A stretch of DNA of 64,000 bases from Poecilobothrus nobilitatus (GCA_947095535.1 OX352773.1:212556093-212620092); one strand, 5' to 3'. Shown: positions 39,975 to 53,500, counted from the first letter of the stretch. Program-made: numbers and translations. Notes: generated by a model not told the origin, from the sequence alone.

Positions 39975-40436
39975 TTATACTCATATGAACGTATGTTCAA
40001 GGGTATAATAAATGTGATATTACATATACGAACTAGATATATCCTCAAGTGTATGGATCGGATCAGAATTGAATTCTGAGTTGATTAAGCCATGTGTGGC
40101 GTCCGTCCGCACGAACTCAAAACTCAAAACATAAATGAACTATAGGTTTCTGAAATATTTTTCACGTCACTTTAATAAAAGTTTTAGTTTCGGTTTTTAT
40201 ATCTAGCAAGTTCGACCGTCGGGTTCGAGTAGCTGTCATACAATTTCTTTCTTTATATGTAAATAACTCAGTGTTTATTTCAGCTAAGTATTTCAAATTT
40301 TATGAAAAGATTATCAAATTTTATTGAAACACCATTATGTTCTTAGTAGTATTCGTATTATTTTCTTCATACAGGTATCCTTGAGTTGACACAGTCACAG
40401 TCAACTCTACTGCATTCTTCCTCGTTTTTTTCTTTG
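39975..40436 (+). mobile_element. DINE-1/Helentron-like element, copy C3 (short)
   Basis: It has the same left end (TTATACTCATATGAAC followed by GTTCAAGGGTATAATAAA) and right end (ACTCTACTGCATTCTTCCTCGTT) as C1, but only one central module (GTCGGGTTCGAGTAGCTGTC at 40217). At 462 bp it may show the unexpanded form of the element, or an internal deletion. Confidence 0.75.
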
Positions 40437-40679
40437 TTTACTTTAATGAAATCCTTTTACAGGATTTATTAAAACTTTTCAAAAAAATGTTTGGTTCTAA
40501 TATCAGATTAGAATAATTTTGAATGAAAATTATAATATGAATCTTTAAAAAATTTCGAGATAAAATCAAAAAAAAAAAAAGGCCTAAACTGATCGGATTT
40601 TTAAATATTAACTTCTACAATAAAAATTAATGCTATATTATATAAAGAACATGAACATTATATAAATAAAAAATAAATA

Positions 40680-40728
40680 ATAAATATTTTGTTTAAATAA
40701 AGATAAATATTTTGTTTAAATAAAGATA
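40680..40728 (+). repeat. 24-bp direct tandem repeat
   Basis: AAATATTTTGTTTAAATAAA occurs at about 40681 and 40705, head to tail. It is a short replication-slippage type repeat. Confidence 0.7.
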
Positions 40729-40939
40729 TTTAATTCAAAGCTTAATTAAAATTAAAAATCAATTTACTTCAGATATTCAATTTTATAATAATATTTATTA
40801 GTCCAATGTAATTTTATTTCAATAAATTAAAAAAAAAATTGATCTCTATTCGTAATTGATTCATATATTTTAGAATAGATTCATATATATTCTTAATAGA
40901 TGGCAATATTTTTAACAAGTTGTCTTTTTGCACATATTT

Positions 40940-41620
40940 ATAAAAAAAAATTGACAAATTTGTTACTTAGTTTTACTCTATTCCTTCGTCCGTCAGCCTG
41001 TTTACAAAATTTTATACGCTCAAAGCTAGAACAATCAAGTTTTAACCATCAGTACATCTCTTAAAAAAAATAATGTTTATATAACTCCAATCATTACGAA
41101 GCTACCCCTCAAATTTTAAAAAAGTATTTTAAAAATTTTTTTTTTGAAAAGCTCCTATTTTCAAATGCATATATCTTAGGTTCTGCTTAAATGTTTTTTA
41201 AAATACTGGACATACTTTTAGCTTTATAGAATCACTATCAAAATTAGTCAATTTTTTTAAATTTAGTTTTTAAATTTACAGTTATGCGGAAACAAAATTT
41301 TGAAAAATTTGACTTCCTTTATATCTTCTGAATGCCTTTAGATAGAATCTTGAAATATGAGAGAAGCAAGATCTATTAGAATAAGTTAACATAAGTTATT
41401 CCGATAACCACATAACATTTTTATTGTACCATATCCTGTTTAAGAGTTATAGTGGTTTAAAAATAGCTAATTTTCTTTTTTAAACACCGTGTACACACTT
41501 ATACATATTTTTTCAAAAGCAAAACATAAAAATTAAATCTTCATCATTATATTTTTAAATGTGTTAACAGATTTTCCTCATTATATAGGTTTTCTTTAAG
41601 AAAGTGTGTATTGTTTTTCA
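40940..41620 (+). mobile_element. Decayed D-family element, copy D5
   Basis: It shows TTAGTTTTACTCTATTCCTTCG, CGTCCGTCAGCCTGTTTACAAA and later blocks (CATATCCTGTTTAAGAGTTA, TTAACAGATTTTCCTCATTA) in family D order, with many changes. The right end is lost. Confidence 0.5.
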
Positions 41621-44429
41621 CAATGTTTTTCTTACATGTAAAATTTTAACAAAACTTGGTATAAATAGAAATTCTTAACTGTTTTTATTGTCTTTTAGTC
41701 AATATACGCCTATAAAAACCTTTAGATTTATATTATTCCTTGTTTTTTTTTTTTTAGTTTTTCTAACTCAAAGTGAAAGAAAAATTAAAAACACTTTTTC
41801 TTATAATTTGAAGTGAAGCAAGATAAAAATCCACTTTGTTTGAGAAGAATACAAGAAATATCATCCTATTAAAAAATTCTTTATCATTTTATTCTGTTAA
41901 TAAAATTTACAAAATTGAATTTTTTAATTTCACTTCAAGACAAAATTTTCACTCGTTCCGTTTTGTCAGTATGTGTTATTTTATATTCCACAATTAATAA
42001 AATAACAACTTTTTGTGTTTAGGATCATTTTATATTCCATATAATAAAAATGAAATAATAAATCAAATTAATTTTATTCAGGTATACCAACTATTTACCT
42101 AATACTCATGACAAATATAGATACATATAAACATTTTACATATCCTTGTAAAAAAAAATATATATTTTTTTAAATTTATTAAAATTTATATTTAATTTAA
42201 TGTTCATAGTTCAGTTTTATTTTTAAGATAAAAATTATTGTAACAAATTTTATAACAATTTAATAAAAATAAACTTTTAAGTAATTAATTCATTTTCATT
42301 CTTTATTCTTTATTCTGTTCTATTGTACTTCGTATACAAATTATTAATATTTTAAAATCCTTTTTTTTTCTTTGTTTGTGTTTTCTTTTCTTTTTTTGTT
42401 TTTTTTTTTTTTTTTGATAAGAAGAAATAATGAAAATAATTATTTATAGAACTTTAATATCACGTTCATTGCATAAAACAACACTTTAATAATATTATTT
42501 TTTTTTCCTTGGAATACATTTTACCCAGAAGATAATTATAAAATAAAACTTCAACTTTACTTTCAAATTTCAATGTACATTTACTTACCCCTGCTTTTTA
42601 CAAAAATTGACTTTTCTGTTTTTTTATTTTTTTGTTTTTCTGAAAACAATGAACAACAATGAAAATGATTACAAAATAAATGAAAATTTTCATATTTTTC
42701 AGCATAAACAGTTGACTTTAAAAAAGAATAGAATATTTTATGTGGTTATTAAAGATTAAATAATTTCTCCTATAGGTATGCAATTTATTTTTGTAAATGT
42801 TAATATTGTTTTTATTGAATTTGCACTGGCATTTAAAACAGTTATTGATTTTTTTTTTTAGCAAAAACTTTAAATTACGTAATAACAGTGAATTTAAATT
42901 CAAGTTACATATTTACTTTGAATTTAAGTAGTTGACTTGCCAAAACTGCATAAAAATTTTCAGATCCTTCTAATATTAAATAAATCTGATTTGTATGAAA
43001 AGAAGATTTTTAATATTTTGCAAAAATTATTACTATTGTACAAGATAATTATTCCCATTTATCCAATTTTAACTTTGTTAATGCCTCATTTCATCTTTAA
43101 AGAAGGACTAAAAGTAATTTAAAGATTTAAGCAATTTTGCTTTTAGCTCATTTTCAACAGACCAAAAAAAACAACTCTTAAATTTAATGGAAAAACTTTT
43201 GTTCGTGATGTGCCAAAAAAAAAAAAACCAAAAAAAAAAAAAAAAAAATAAAAACAAAATATCAAAAAAAAAAAAATATGAAATTAAACAAAATAGAATT
43301 AAAAAATAATTTTTACCTTACATTTTGTTAAAGGATAATAATATCCTTTAGATAATAAAATAATTTTATTTTTTTAATTTATATAATGTATAAATATATA
43401 TAAATATATATGCTTATGCTACCTGTAGGTTATTCAGCACGAAAATTATTAAGAAGTTACACTCAATCTACAGTTGATAAATTTTTAATTTTAAATAAAA
43501 TACTCAAATCTTATGCCAATTTAACATTTTGATGGTGTTGGTGGACATAAAACTCTAGTGGTCTGTCTTAATTTTTTTAACATAAAAATGATATTTAAAA
43601 ACTGGCAGCAATTTCTATTATTATTATTTTCTTTAAAAAAATTTTTAAAATAAAAAAAACATAATGTAGGTATTATATTTTGCAACTTTTTAAACTACAA
43701 GTTTTTTCTAAGTATTTTTTCTTTCATAGTACATTAAATATACAACTTTCAAATAATTAAAAAAAAAAATTTCAAATAATTTTAATTTTTAAATTAATAG
43801 AGAAAAGATTTAAAAGAGAAAAGAAATGTCCTTTTCGTATTGCATTTAGAAAATTCACCAAGTTATGGGTTGGAATTAAATAGTTTGACTACAGCCAAAA
43901 TTTCTCACTTTCACAATTAAAATGAATTTTAGATGAAGAAAATTTGATTTAATTTTTTTATCAACTATTTATTTTATTATTCAAACCTTTATTATTTTAG
44001 CAGGATGCACTACTTTATAACTTCTAGATAAGATTCTTTTCAAAACTTCAGTATTTATAAATTCTAAGTTCATTTAATACCATATATAAGATTTCAGCTC
44101 TGATCGAATCTCTTTTTGTAATTCTGCAACTAACTTCAGTAAATGGCAAAAAATGATACACTAATGCCCACCTCTTGTCTATGAACAAAATTTGTCAGCT
44201 TTTCTTATATGATTGTAGGTTGTTGATGGTTTTTTCTTTAATGAAAATTTTGCTCCTAATTCCTAACAAATCCAACAAGAAAGAGTAATTTATGATCTAA
44301 TGGCTTCAATTTAAGTCAATTGTCTCAATTTCAATGTAAAGCCATTAATGCATAAAAGAAATAAAATAATGTGAAACTCGCATATAGGTGTATTGAATAG
44401 TGGCCATTCGAGTGTAAAATTTATCCTTG

Positions 44430-44720
44430 CCGATACGCTCTCAGATCCATACTAAGAAGTTCACCTAAATCTTACAGAAACAAATAACGGCTTTTTTCTG
44501 AACAGACGGGGAGAAGTGCTTCATGCTCTTTATTGCATCAATTCTTCTGCAAAATCTACAGTTAAGATCTCCAGATACATATCTAGGGAAAGAAAGTATT
44601 CATTTGGATCTTTTTCAACTCGAATCCATCCATGCAGCTTTGGTTGTACTTCGAGTTGTACTTGCAAACTAGCGGTGTCTGACCAACTCAAAGTTTTTCT
44701 TAATATTAAATTTTGAGTGT
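44430..44720 (-). pseudogene. Possible decayed LINE C-terminal fragment
   Basis: A patch of more balanced composition. On the minus strand one frame reads NCRFCRRIDAIKSMKHF, which resembles the CRFC...H zinc motif of LINE C-termini. An overlapping frame stays open for about 58 codons (ILRKTLSWSDTASLQVQLEV..., ending EELMQ). Frameshifts and stops prevent any functional product. The LINE reading is inference from a short motif; the second frame is unexplained and could come from a different gene. Confidence 0.35.
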
Positions 44721-45554
44721 TTGTACAGATACGAAATGGATTTGAACTTCATATAACTTTTAAAGTACATATATCAGCTAATAGCTCTGGCAGCTAGTGC
44801 TAAAAAAAAAAAATTAACTGTAAAATTTTTAAATATACAATTAAAAAAAATAATAATAATAAAGTACGTATCTTAATAAAATTTTATCTGAATATGATTA
44901 TTTTAAGTTCAAAGAAAAATAAAAATCAAAATTAAAATTAAAATTGAAATAAAAACGTTGACAAAAGTTGAAACGGACAAAACGTGTCTAATTTAAGGAA
45001 ACATTTGAAGGGAATTTTAGATGCTTGATTTAATAATTATATTTACCGAATAATTTTAATTTATTTCGTGTTTCATTTAATAATATAAATTTTAATTTGA
45101 CATTTGAATGACATTTTATTAAAATGAAAATAATCCAGATTCTTAAAACAAAATAAAAGAACAAAAATTAAAAATTTTAAGAAAAAAATTCTTTTTTTTT
45201 AATTTAACACATTCTGGTACCATTTTAGAAAATTTTGTCCAAGACAAAACAAATGCACCACATGCAATGTTTTTTTTTTTTTAAATTTAATTAAATAATG
45301 AAAATAAAAAAATGTTTTCAATTAATTAAATAACAAAAATTGTTTCTCAATGTTTTGTATCTATCAACAATTATGGGTAAATATTTTGTGGTACACCTTT
45401 AATTTCCTTTCCAAAAGAACAGAATGTTAATTAATTAAATATAAAACTGGTAATTTAAAAAATGCACTTATTAGTATAATATAAGCATATATTTAAAACA
45501 TACTTTTCTTTTTAATTTTCACCTTTATTTTTATTGAAAAATTTACTAAAATGT

Positions 45555-45650
45555 CTGTAGCCTGTACCCGTAGAATTTCATGGTTAAAATACCATTCTTC
45601 TATTTTAAATGGTGTAGAAGTTTTGTAAAGAGACAAAGAGAGTGAAAAAT
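45555..45650 (-). mobile_element. D-family left-end fragment, copy D8
   Basis: CATGGTTAAAAT, AAATGGTGTAGAAGTTTTGT and GAGACAAAGAGAGTGAAA match the left end of D3/D4 on the minus strand, with a mostly lost microsatellite. Confidence 0.4.
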
Positions 45651-46789
45651 TATTTGAAAAGCTTCAATAAAATAGCTTCTTAAGATTTTGATAAAAAAAA
45701 AAAAGTTTTGGAAAACTGTTTTCTTCATTTTGATTTGTTATTATTCAAGGTCTGCTTCCAGAGGTATCAAATTTTTTATTCGTTTTATTCTTCAAGTGTT
45801 CTGGAAATTTCTTATTTTGTTGCAATATATGAGAAACTATAGACGAATCTAATATTAAATATGAATTTCCAAAACTAAATTACTGTTAACATTGATTCTA
45901 ACAATGAAAAAAAACAAAAAAAATGGGGTTAGATGTTAACAAATAAAAGATTCTCAAACACCTGTTTTTAATAAGTTAACTTTTTTAGGGTCTTATTAAA
46001 TATTTGAAGTTTCGTATCCCTTGTCTAATCAATTAAAAAAATATTTATAGAATTTTTCATTAAAATTTTTATTTATAATTAAAAATGAAAATGTTTTTTT
46101 TCAAAAGCAAAAAAAAAAACCAATCATCCTTCACAAATTATAAAGAAAAAATGAAATGTGTCAAAAAACTTTATGTATTATTTAATTATACATTTGTATA
46201 ATTAAAATAGACAATTGTTAAATTTTTTTTTTATTCACTGGACTGTCATTTTTGCTGACATTTTCAGATTTATTTTGATGATTTTAAAGATAAGTTCTAA
46301 ACTTACTTGTAAAATTGTTTTTGGATATAATTTTTTTAGAAATTTGTTTGAATACTTAACAAAATGACGTCATACTTTAAATAATAATTATTTAACTAAC
46401 AGATATAAGGTATTGCCTCTAGTATTTTAACTAAAAAATTTATTAACATTATGAAAACGAGTGCAAAATCTTTTTCTTTCTTTTCACACATTTAAGGGTG
46501 CTAAGATCATTCAAGTTTAAGACTTGATGACACATTTCAATTCACAGTAAGGGGTAAAAAATTCAAATAAGTTTTTAGATTTCAAATTGATTTGTAATTT
46601 GATAATTTTAACTTTTAACGATCCATATATAATTAAGTCAAGCACTTTTTATTGTTCTCTTGACAATACTGACTGCCGTTTCCTGGTTTATTAAGGTTGT
46701 TATCATGATGCTAAGAATAAGTATAAGGGTTGGACAGGAATAGGAAAGGGAATTAGATTTCCTTATCAGTACTTTTCTTATATTCTTCT

Positions 46790-47100
46790 ATTTTGTTTAA
46801 CGTTTATTAGGGTATAAAGCGCTCATAAATTCTATCCGTTGACCTCGAAAATTTGTCAGATGATTGATTTATCATCACGTGTTATTTAATAATCTTCTAT
46901 AAGCTCACACTGTTATTCTTTAAGTTTTCTTAGGTCTTCCAACAACCCACATATCCTGGGACTCCACTAAAAGGGTTGTTTGCCTAGATTTTCATTTGGT
47001 ATCCTCAGTATGTAGTCCATCTATTTCCATTTCTTTGTCAGATTTAATATTCGTCATTTTTTGTCCTTGTTTTTCGTCATGGTTACTGGTTTGAAATTAT
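46790..47100 (-). pseudogene. Decayed RTE-like LINE C-terminus
   Basis: On the minus strand, pieces in different frames give RIPNENLGKQPF-stop-WSP, then VGRPKKT, and finally IEFMSALYPNKR followed by TAA (46797-46799). This order matches the C-terminus of RTE/BovB-type reverse transcriptase proteins (R-x-P...LP-x-Q-x-LFW-x-P...GRPK-x-TW...R-x-x-W/F-x-ALCP). Frameshifts and stops show an old copy. The upstream part to about 47290 may belong to the same element but shows no clear motif. Confidence 0.5.
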
Positions 47101-48085
47101 GTTCGGACATCATATCATCTTTGCTCAAATTGCTCACCATTTTTTTCTGGTATATTTTATCTAAAAACATTGTAGTAGTATTGGTAAGGGGCAGTATTAT
47201 AAATAATTAGATTATCTATATTTTAACCATATCGAGAGTGGCCATCCTTTACCTCATTTCCCAGGACGTTATGCAGTTAATGAGGTAAAAGTGATTTAAC
47301 TTTTAGCTGATGGATAGTTTCAAGTTCTTGATTTATTTTATATATATATATATAAATGATATGATTTATATCTATATACATATTTTGATTTAAAATATTT
47401 TCAAAGCATTTAGCATATTTTCAAATTGAATCATTTATTCACAGTGGTATACATACATGTATTGTTTTAGAAAATCTAGATATTTTAAATATTAATTTAA
47501 ATATAAATCCTTAAAGCTTAGGAGTGTGTAAATTAAAATAAAAATAATAAATATTTAAGGTTTTGCACTTAAAACCAATTGAAACCGCAGATAAATTGAA
47601 AACTGTTTTTATAAAATTTTACATAATATAATAAGTGGTTATTTAAAATAATAAATAAAAAAAACATAGGTGTACTTTAAAGGAATATGATAATTTCTAT
47701 AAAGGATTAAATGCAAATAAATTTTGTGGCTTTTTTTTTTTTTAACCACTCAATAAAACCAATATATAAATCATCATACTTTACTATATTTGTGTTCAGG
47801 ATCTAAACACTATCAACATCATTAATAATATACAAAACATATACCATCACATTAATTCCAACACCAATATATTTATTTTCAAAACTAAATTCCTCAATTT
47901 AATGAAAATATATCGAATTATTTTATAAAATTGTTAATAGGTAGGTAGGTATATCCTTACTTTTTTTATTGTTTTTATGCTTTATTTATTTTTACAATAT
48001 TCAAAAAATTGCTATTTGATTTGGGGAATATCTTAGCTCTTACAATTAATTTTATATATACTATGATGATTAATAAAAATTTTTC
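47101..48085. other. AT-rich sequence after the RTE-like trace
   Basis: The first 190 bases may continue the decayed LINE. The rest is AT-rich with a TA run at about 47339. No gene is seen. Confidence 0.5.
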
Positions 48086-48309
48086 TATTTATTTATTTAT
48101 TTATTTATACTTACATATCACAGGATAATGCAATATTACTAAACCATCGGCTACAAAGGACATTACATATTAAATACCTACTCTTGTTATTTATACAGTA
48201 AATATTATTTATTATATTAACACTATATTTGGTAGTTATATTTTGGAGTTTTATTTTGAATTTAAAAAATAAATTTTACTTGTACAGGAATTGAATCTCA
48301 CACGAGTGT
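48086..48309 (-). mobile_element. tRNA-derived SINE, family A, 5'-truncated
   Basis: The (ATTT)n tail on the plus strand, ACTAAACCATCGGCTAC (body) and ACAGGAATTGAATCTCACAC (decayed B box) read in minus orientation. The head is missing beyond 48309, where a second SINE of the same family has inserted. Confidence 0.8.
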
Positions 48310-48320
48310 TATAATAAAAA

Positions 48321-48564
48321 ATTTATTTATTTATTTATTTATATTAATATTACATACATAAATGTAATGCAATATTATTGAACCATCGGCTACTTTAGGC
48401 CATTATAGGTTTTTTTTTGTTTATATTATATACTACATATTTACATTATATTTGGTCGTAAGGGGATATGTAAAGAAAAAAACACTTACGACCTGTGCAG
48501 GGATCGAACCCACACTCCTTCGGTTAATACGCCACACGCCTACCCACTAGGCTACCGAAACCCC
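48321..48564 (-). mobile_element. tRNA-derived SINE, family A, inserted next to an older copy
   Basis: A full copy in reverse: the (ATTT)n tail, GAACCATCGGCTAC, hairpin arms GGTCGTAAG and CTTACGACC, B box GATCGAACCC, A box region CACTAGGCTACCGAA and CCCC at the end. It is flanked by the target duplication TATAATAAAAA at 48310-48320 and 48565-48575. It is very close in sequence to the copy at 19437, so both are probably young. Confidence 0.9.
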
Positions 48565-49279
48565 TATAATAAAAACTTTTGTCAACATAGAACTGAAATA
48601 AAACAAAATTGCATACTTTTTGGGGCAATTTGAAAATTCCATATAAAAATTCATTTAAGGAATAATTTAGCTTTTTATTAAAATGTTTTAATATTTTAAA
48701 CTTAAAACCAGCTTAGAAAACATAAAATGCCTTAAAAGAAAACTTTGAAATTAATTTACATTTTAAATAATTTCCCAATATATGTATATGTAACGAACTA
48801 TTTAAAGTTTTAACCAAGTTTTAACGTAGTATTTAAATATTTTGTAAGTCATTTAAAAATTTAGATTTAAAATAGTAAAATTTAAATTTAAAAAAAAAAC
48901 AGAAATAGTCTTTATTCAACGTTTTCATTGAAAAGCCAAAATTATCTTTCACACAAAGTAATTTCAATTTTCAAGTAACAAAACAAAAAAGTAATCGATT
49001 CAATTTTCAGAGTAAAGTCATGTGCACTTTTTTAATAGGTGTCGAATTTTAGTTTTAAATTTTATTTTAAATACAAAATTCTATTTTAAATTCATTATTA
49101 AAATAATAAAAGTTCAATAAATTAGAAAAAAAAAAACAACAAACAAAATTTAAATTTACCATTATATTTATTTTACATATATACGTGTATTTAAATATCA
49201 TTTTTATTTCACCACCTAGTAAATAATGAAAACGATTGCAATTTATTTTAAAAAATATAAAATACTTAAAAATTACAAC

Positions 49280-50582
49280 AAACAAGGTAGAATGTAAACC
49301 AACGGTTTTTAAAAGCGCACATTTCCAAAACTCAATACAAACTGTTTAGAAGTGTGACTTACACAAAAATTTGAAAATTTCATGTAATACGAAAAAACGT
49401 GAAAATAGGACATTTTTGAAATTTTGAGGGGCCGTAAGTCCGGAATCCTATATAACTAAGAAAAGCCGTTAACACACGTAAAAATATATTATTAAACCTT
49501 TAATTTTCATGTCTTGCCGGAGAAAAATTTGTACAGGTGCCTAAGTTACAGGTGTCTAAAAATAGCAAATTTTCAATTTTTGAGGCGTAATAACTCTTAA
49601 AGAGGGGGTGTTACCAAAAAATTTTCTGAGGAAACTTATACTAATTCTAAAAGTTCTTTCTTATCTCAAAATTGCAGGTTCCTATCTAAAGACGTGCCGG
49701 AGTTATGAAAAAAGAAATTTCATGTAAATGTGGTTTTCACATAACGGTAAATTTAAATCGTAAATTACAAAATATTACATAATTTTGATATTGTTTTATA
49801 TAGATAATAAAATTTTCGATCTTCTGGCGGTTTTAGATTGCAAAACTATTACGCAGAGCCCGAGATATATACATCTGAAAATGGGGCTTTTTCGTATTTT
49901 TGAAGAGCTGCAACTTTGGAACCCTTTATAATTAAAATAAACCTTTAACACACGTAAAAATATATTATTGTAGCTTTAATTTTTATATCTTGTAGAAGTA
50001 AAATGTGTACAGGTTCCTAAGTTACAGGTGTTTAAAAATAGCAAATTTTCAATTTTTAAGCCCTAATAGCTCATAAACAGGGGGTGGTCCGAAAAAATTT
50101 TCTGAGCAAACTTATACTAATTCTAAAAGTTCTTTCTTGCCTCAAAATTTCAAGCTTGTATCTAGAAGCGTGCCGGAGTTATGAAAGTAGAAAAATCATG
50201 CAAAATTTGGTTTTCACATAACGGTAAATTTAAATACTAAATTTAAAAAAATTGTATAATTTTGATATTAATTTACAAAGATAAAAGAAATACCTGTCGA
50301 ATGACGTTTTCAGATTGAAAAAATCTTAAGCACAACATAAGATATATGCATTTAAAAATAGGGCTTTTTCAAAGTTTGAGGGGCTGTAGCTCCGTAATGG
50401 GGGGGGCTACATGAAAAAGTTGTTCCACAAAATTATTTTTTTTATGAGACCTACCTATGGTTAAAATTTTTTTTCTCTATCTTTAACGGTGTAGAAGTTT
50501 TGTAAACAGACGGACGGACGGACGGACGGACAGAGTGAAACTAATAAGCACATTTTTTCAAATTTTTTTTGGAAATGTGCTA
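49280..50582 (-). mobile_element. Helentron-like element of a second family, copy D3 (longest)
   Basis: On the minus strand it starts AGCACATTTCC, then a short palindromic AATGTGCTT, TTAGTTTCACTCTGTCC and a GTCC microsatellite (50509-50533 as GACG). It ends near GCGCACATTTCC(+)/GGAAATGTGCGC(-) followed by CATTCTACCTTGTTT. Subterminal inverted repeats plus a GTCC microsatellite and a tandem interior parallel family C, but the sequences of the two families differ. No protein is encoded. Confidence 0.7.
49431..50382 (-). repeat. 476-bp tandem duplication inside element D3
   Basis: AACACACGTAAAAATATATT occurs at 49471 and again at 49947, 476 bp apart. The blocks that follow recur in the same order: AGTTACAGGTG, ACTTATACTAATTCTAAAAG, GCCGGAGTTATGAAA and TCACATAACGGTAAATTTAA. 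Two copies are present, clearly diverged, so the duplication is older than the C1 array. The other D copies carry one unit. Confidence 0.85.
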
Positions 50583-53500
50583 AAAAGTATCAGGTTATTT
50601 AAAATAATGTTTTAATAGTTATAAAAATTTTAAAACGTATGTTTAAATATTTTATTTCCGTTAATAATCTTTAACACCTAGTATAAATATTGAAAATTAT
50701 TGCAAAATATTTTAAAGCACTTTATAGAAATATAAAAATAATTTTCCGTTCAAAAAGTTTGTTTTGTTTAATTATTAGAATAGAATATCAACCTGGCATT
50801 CAATTAGTTAAAATGATTTTTTAATTATATCGATAAATAAAGTTTTATCAGTTACTTTGGCTTGGAAATAGTATATGGAGTTCAGAGAATAATACAAAAT
50901 TTTCAGATTTAGTTCCTGAAACTAAAGCATAGTTGTCGCCTAAGTGAGATGATCGTTCTCAAATTTAATAGAAGATTAGCCAGTGTATGATTTTATTTGT
51001 ATGTTTAATAGCAGCTCATAATTTAAATAGCAGAATCTTCCATTGCATTATGTACTTTGAATAAAGAAATTTTGCATAAAACAAGTGTTGTACTTTTAAA
51101 CTACGATAGGTACCTTAAAAGTATACGGTAATTTTTCTTTGCCTTGCAAACAAGAAATTAAAAATCGATATAAAATTTGAATTTTATTCCAACATAAATT
51201 GTAAAAGGTTGGTTAAAGTATCGTTAAGCGATAAAAAAAAATATATTGAAAAAAAAATAAATTTTTGTTTTTTTGCGAGGAAAATTCTTTAAAAATTTTT
51301 GTAAGTGAAAATGTGCAATCATACAAAACATGAAACCATTTTTTAATAGTACATACTTATTGTAAATTTTCATATATTTTTTGTGTAATAATCAGACCAC
51401 ATCAGACGTCCCATAAAGAAATTCCTTAAAAAGTTGTTAATTTTATGCTAGAACAAAATTATTGTACAACACAATTGAAGGAAACCCGTATTGTTTTTAA
51501 AAAGTATCTACAAAATATAATTCGTATAATATTTTTTTGTTTTTTCTTTTTAATTCATTGTATTTCATATTTCATTTCCACTTGAAACAGATTGTTTACC
51601 TGTAAATTAAAAGAAAATAAGAGGAGTTATAAAATTAATTGAATCACTTATTGTTTCTGAGTAGTGAGAGATGAAAATTAATTACTACTTAGGTTTTTTT
51701 TGTTTTCCCAAGAAAAATTGTCTTTTCTTTTGAATAGTTAATTTAGTCTTTTTTAATTTCATTAATTTTATAGGATTTTGAAAATCTTTCATTGGAGTTC
51801 ACTTCGTTAAAATGTTTTTTTTTTTTGTGGAAAACTTAGTTGAAATTAGTAGTTTTTCTTTTTTGGGGAAACAATCTTTCCCGGATAACAAATCTCTATT
51901 CTAAATCATTGAGAAAATTATGTTTAATATTTATAATATTGTTCAAAAAGATCATTTGTGTTCACCACAGAACGCATCATTGCACTTTATTTATGTAAAA
52001 ATTTTGTAAGATTATATAATTTAAAATTTTAATAAAAAAAAACTTTTCATTAAAAACTTGTTTAATAATATTTCTCTGCTTCAAAGTATTGGTAAAAATA
52101 AAACTCTAGTAAAGTGACACTGAGGCTAACGGATTTTTATCAAAAACTTTTCAATTGGAGATATTTTCAGATGTACGTCAAATTTTATAGCCATTTGGGC
52201 TGTATACGTGTACACAAAAACAAGCAGACAAAAATCACTCAAAAAACACTTAAGTCAAGTTTCTTGGTTTTTCCGGAGAAAAGCATATAGACAAAAATTT
52301 GTGGTTCGAAATTTTAGTACCATCACAATACCTTACCTTATACATTTCATGTATGTGATAGCTAAGAAGGTCATTAGTTTTGTTTTTTAATTATAGAAAA
52401 CATTTCCATTATTTCACTTCAATATAAATTTTTTCTGTGAATATGAAATAATTTTCTTTAATTTTTTAACAATTTTTTTTACATTTTTTTCTTTTTTTTT
52501 GCTTTTTCAGGTAAGACACATATGGCTGTAAAGTACATTATGATTGAAACCAGTGGGTGTTTTTTTCCATTTTTCTTTTTAAATTTAATGAAAATTCAAA
52601 AAAATTTTTACAAGAAAATCATAAAAACCAATTGAATCAATTTTATAGATTTTATAAATTTTTTTATTAACTCGCTAATTTGTAATAATACAATTTTTTT
52701 TTTTTTTTTTACATTAAAATCATAATTTATAATTTAAAAAACAATTTTAAAATTATAATCTATAATCTTATAAATTTTATGTTGTGTTAAAAAGATTTTC
52801 AATTAATTTTAATTTTTTTAGTTTAATGAAAAACCAAAGTAAATTCTAAGTAAAACCATTTATGTATCTATTATTTAGTGTATGTTATGTATTAGTATAT
52901 TATGTAAATACATTTACTTATGAAATACATTAAGTAATGATATACATTTTATAGGTAATGTAAAATATATTTTCAATTATTTATTTAAGAATTTAATAAT
53001 TTTATTTATTTTGTATAGGTGCTCCTTTTTTTGTTTTATTCTTCTGTTTTCATTCATATTTAATTTTATTTCATCTTAATTTAATGTAGTTAAGTAATTT
53101 CTGTTCAACATAAAAATTAAATTAATTGAAAATTATTTTGAATCACTGAATGCAACTGCAACATTTTATTTTAATACTTTTTTTTTTTTTGCTAAAGAGT
53201 AAATTCAAAATATATCGAGCCAAAAATGGTCGTTTTTTAAAGCTTGCCTTAACCATTTCCTGTCATATTTATATTTACTTTTTCTTCTTAAAATCTTTTC
53301 TTTTTATTGTTCTTTTTTTATTTTTTTATATTTGACTTAAAAATTTCGAAAAATTAAAAGAAAAAAAATGTTTTTTTTTTTTTGTTTTTATTTATTTGAA
53401 CTTTGAATTATTAATTTTGAGTAACTTAAAAATAATTTTTAATTTTATTTTGTATTTTTTGGTTTAAGTATATTGGCATAAGATCCCGTGTCGGATAAAT

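Larger units (their letters stand above)
41621..46789. other. AT-rich non-coding sequence with one LINE trace
   Basis: Apart from 44430-44720 and D8 it contains T-runs (42361-42416) and A-runs (43216-43275). The patch 43980-44430 is slightly more balanced and may be part of the same decayed LINE, but shows no motif. Confidence 0.5.

Noticed and set aside
44516..44716. Forward 66-codon open stretch with many Ser and Cys
   Set aside because: It is the antisense of the LINE-like frames on the minus strand and has no signal peptide or cysteine pattern.
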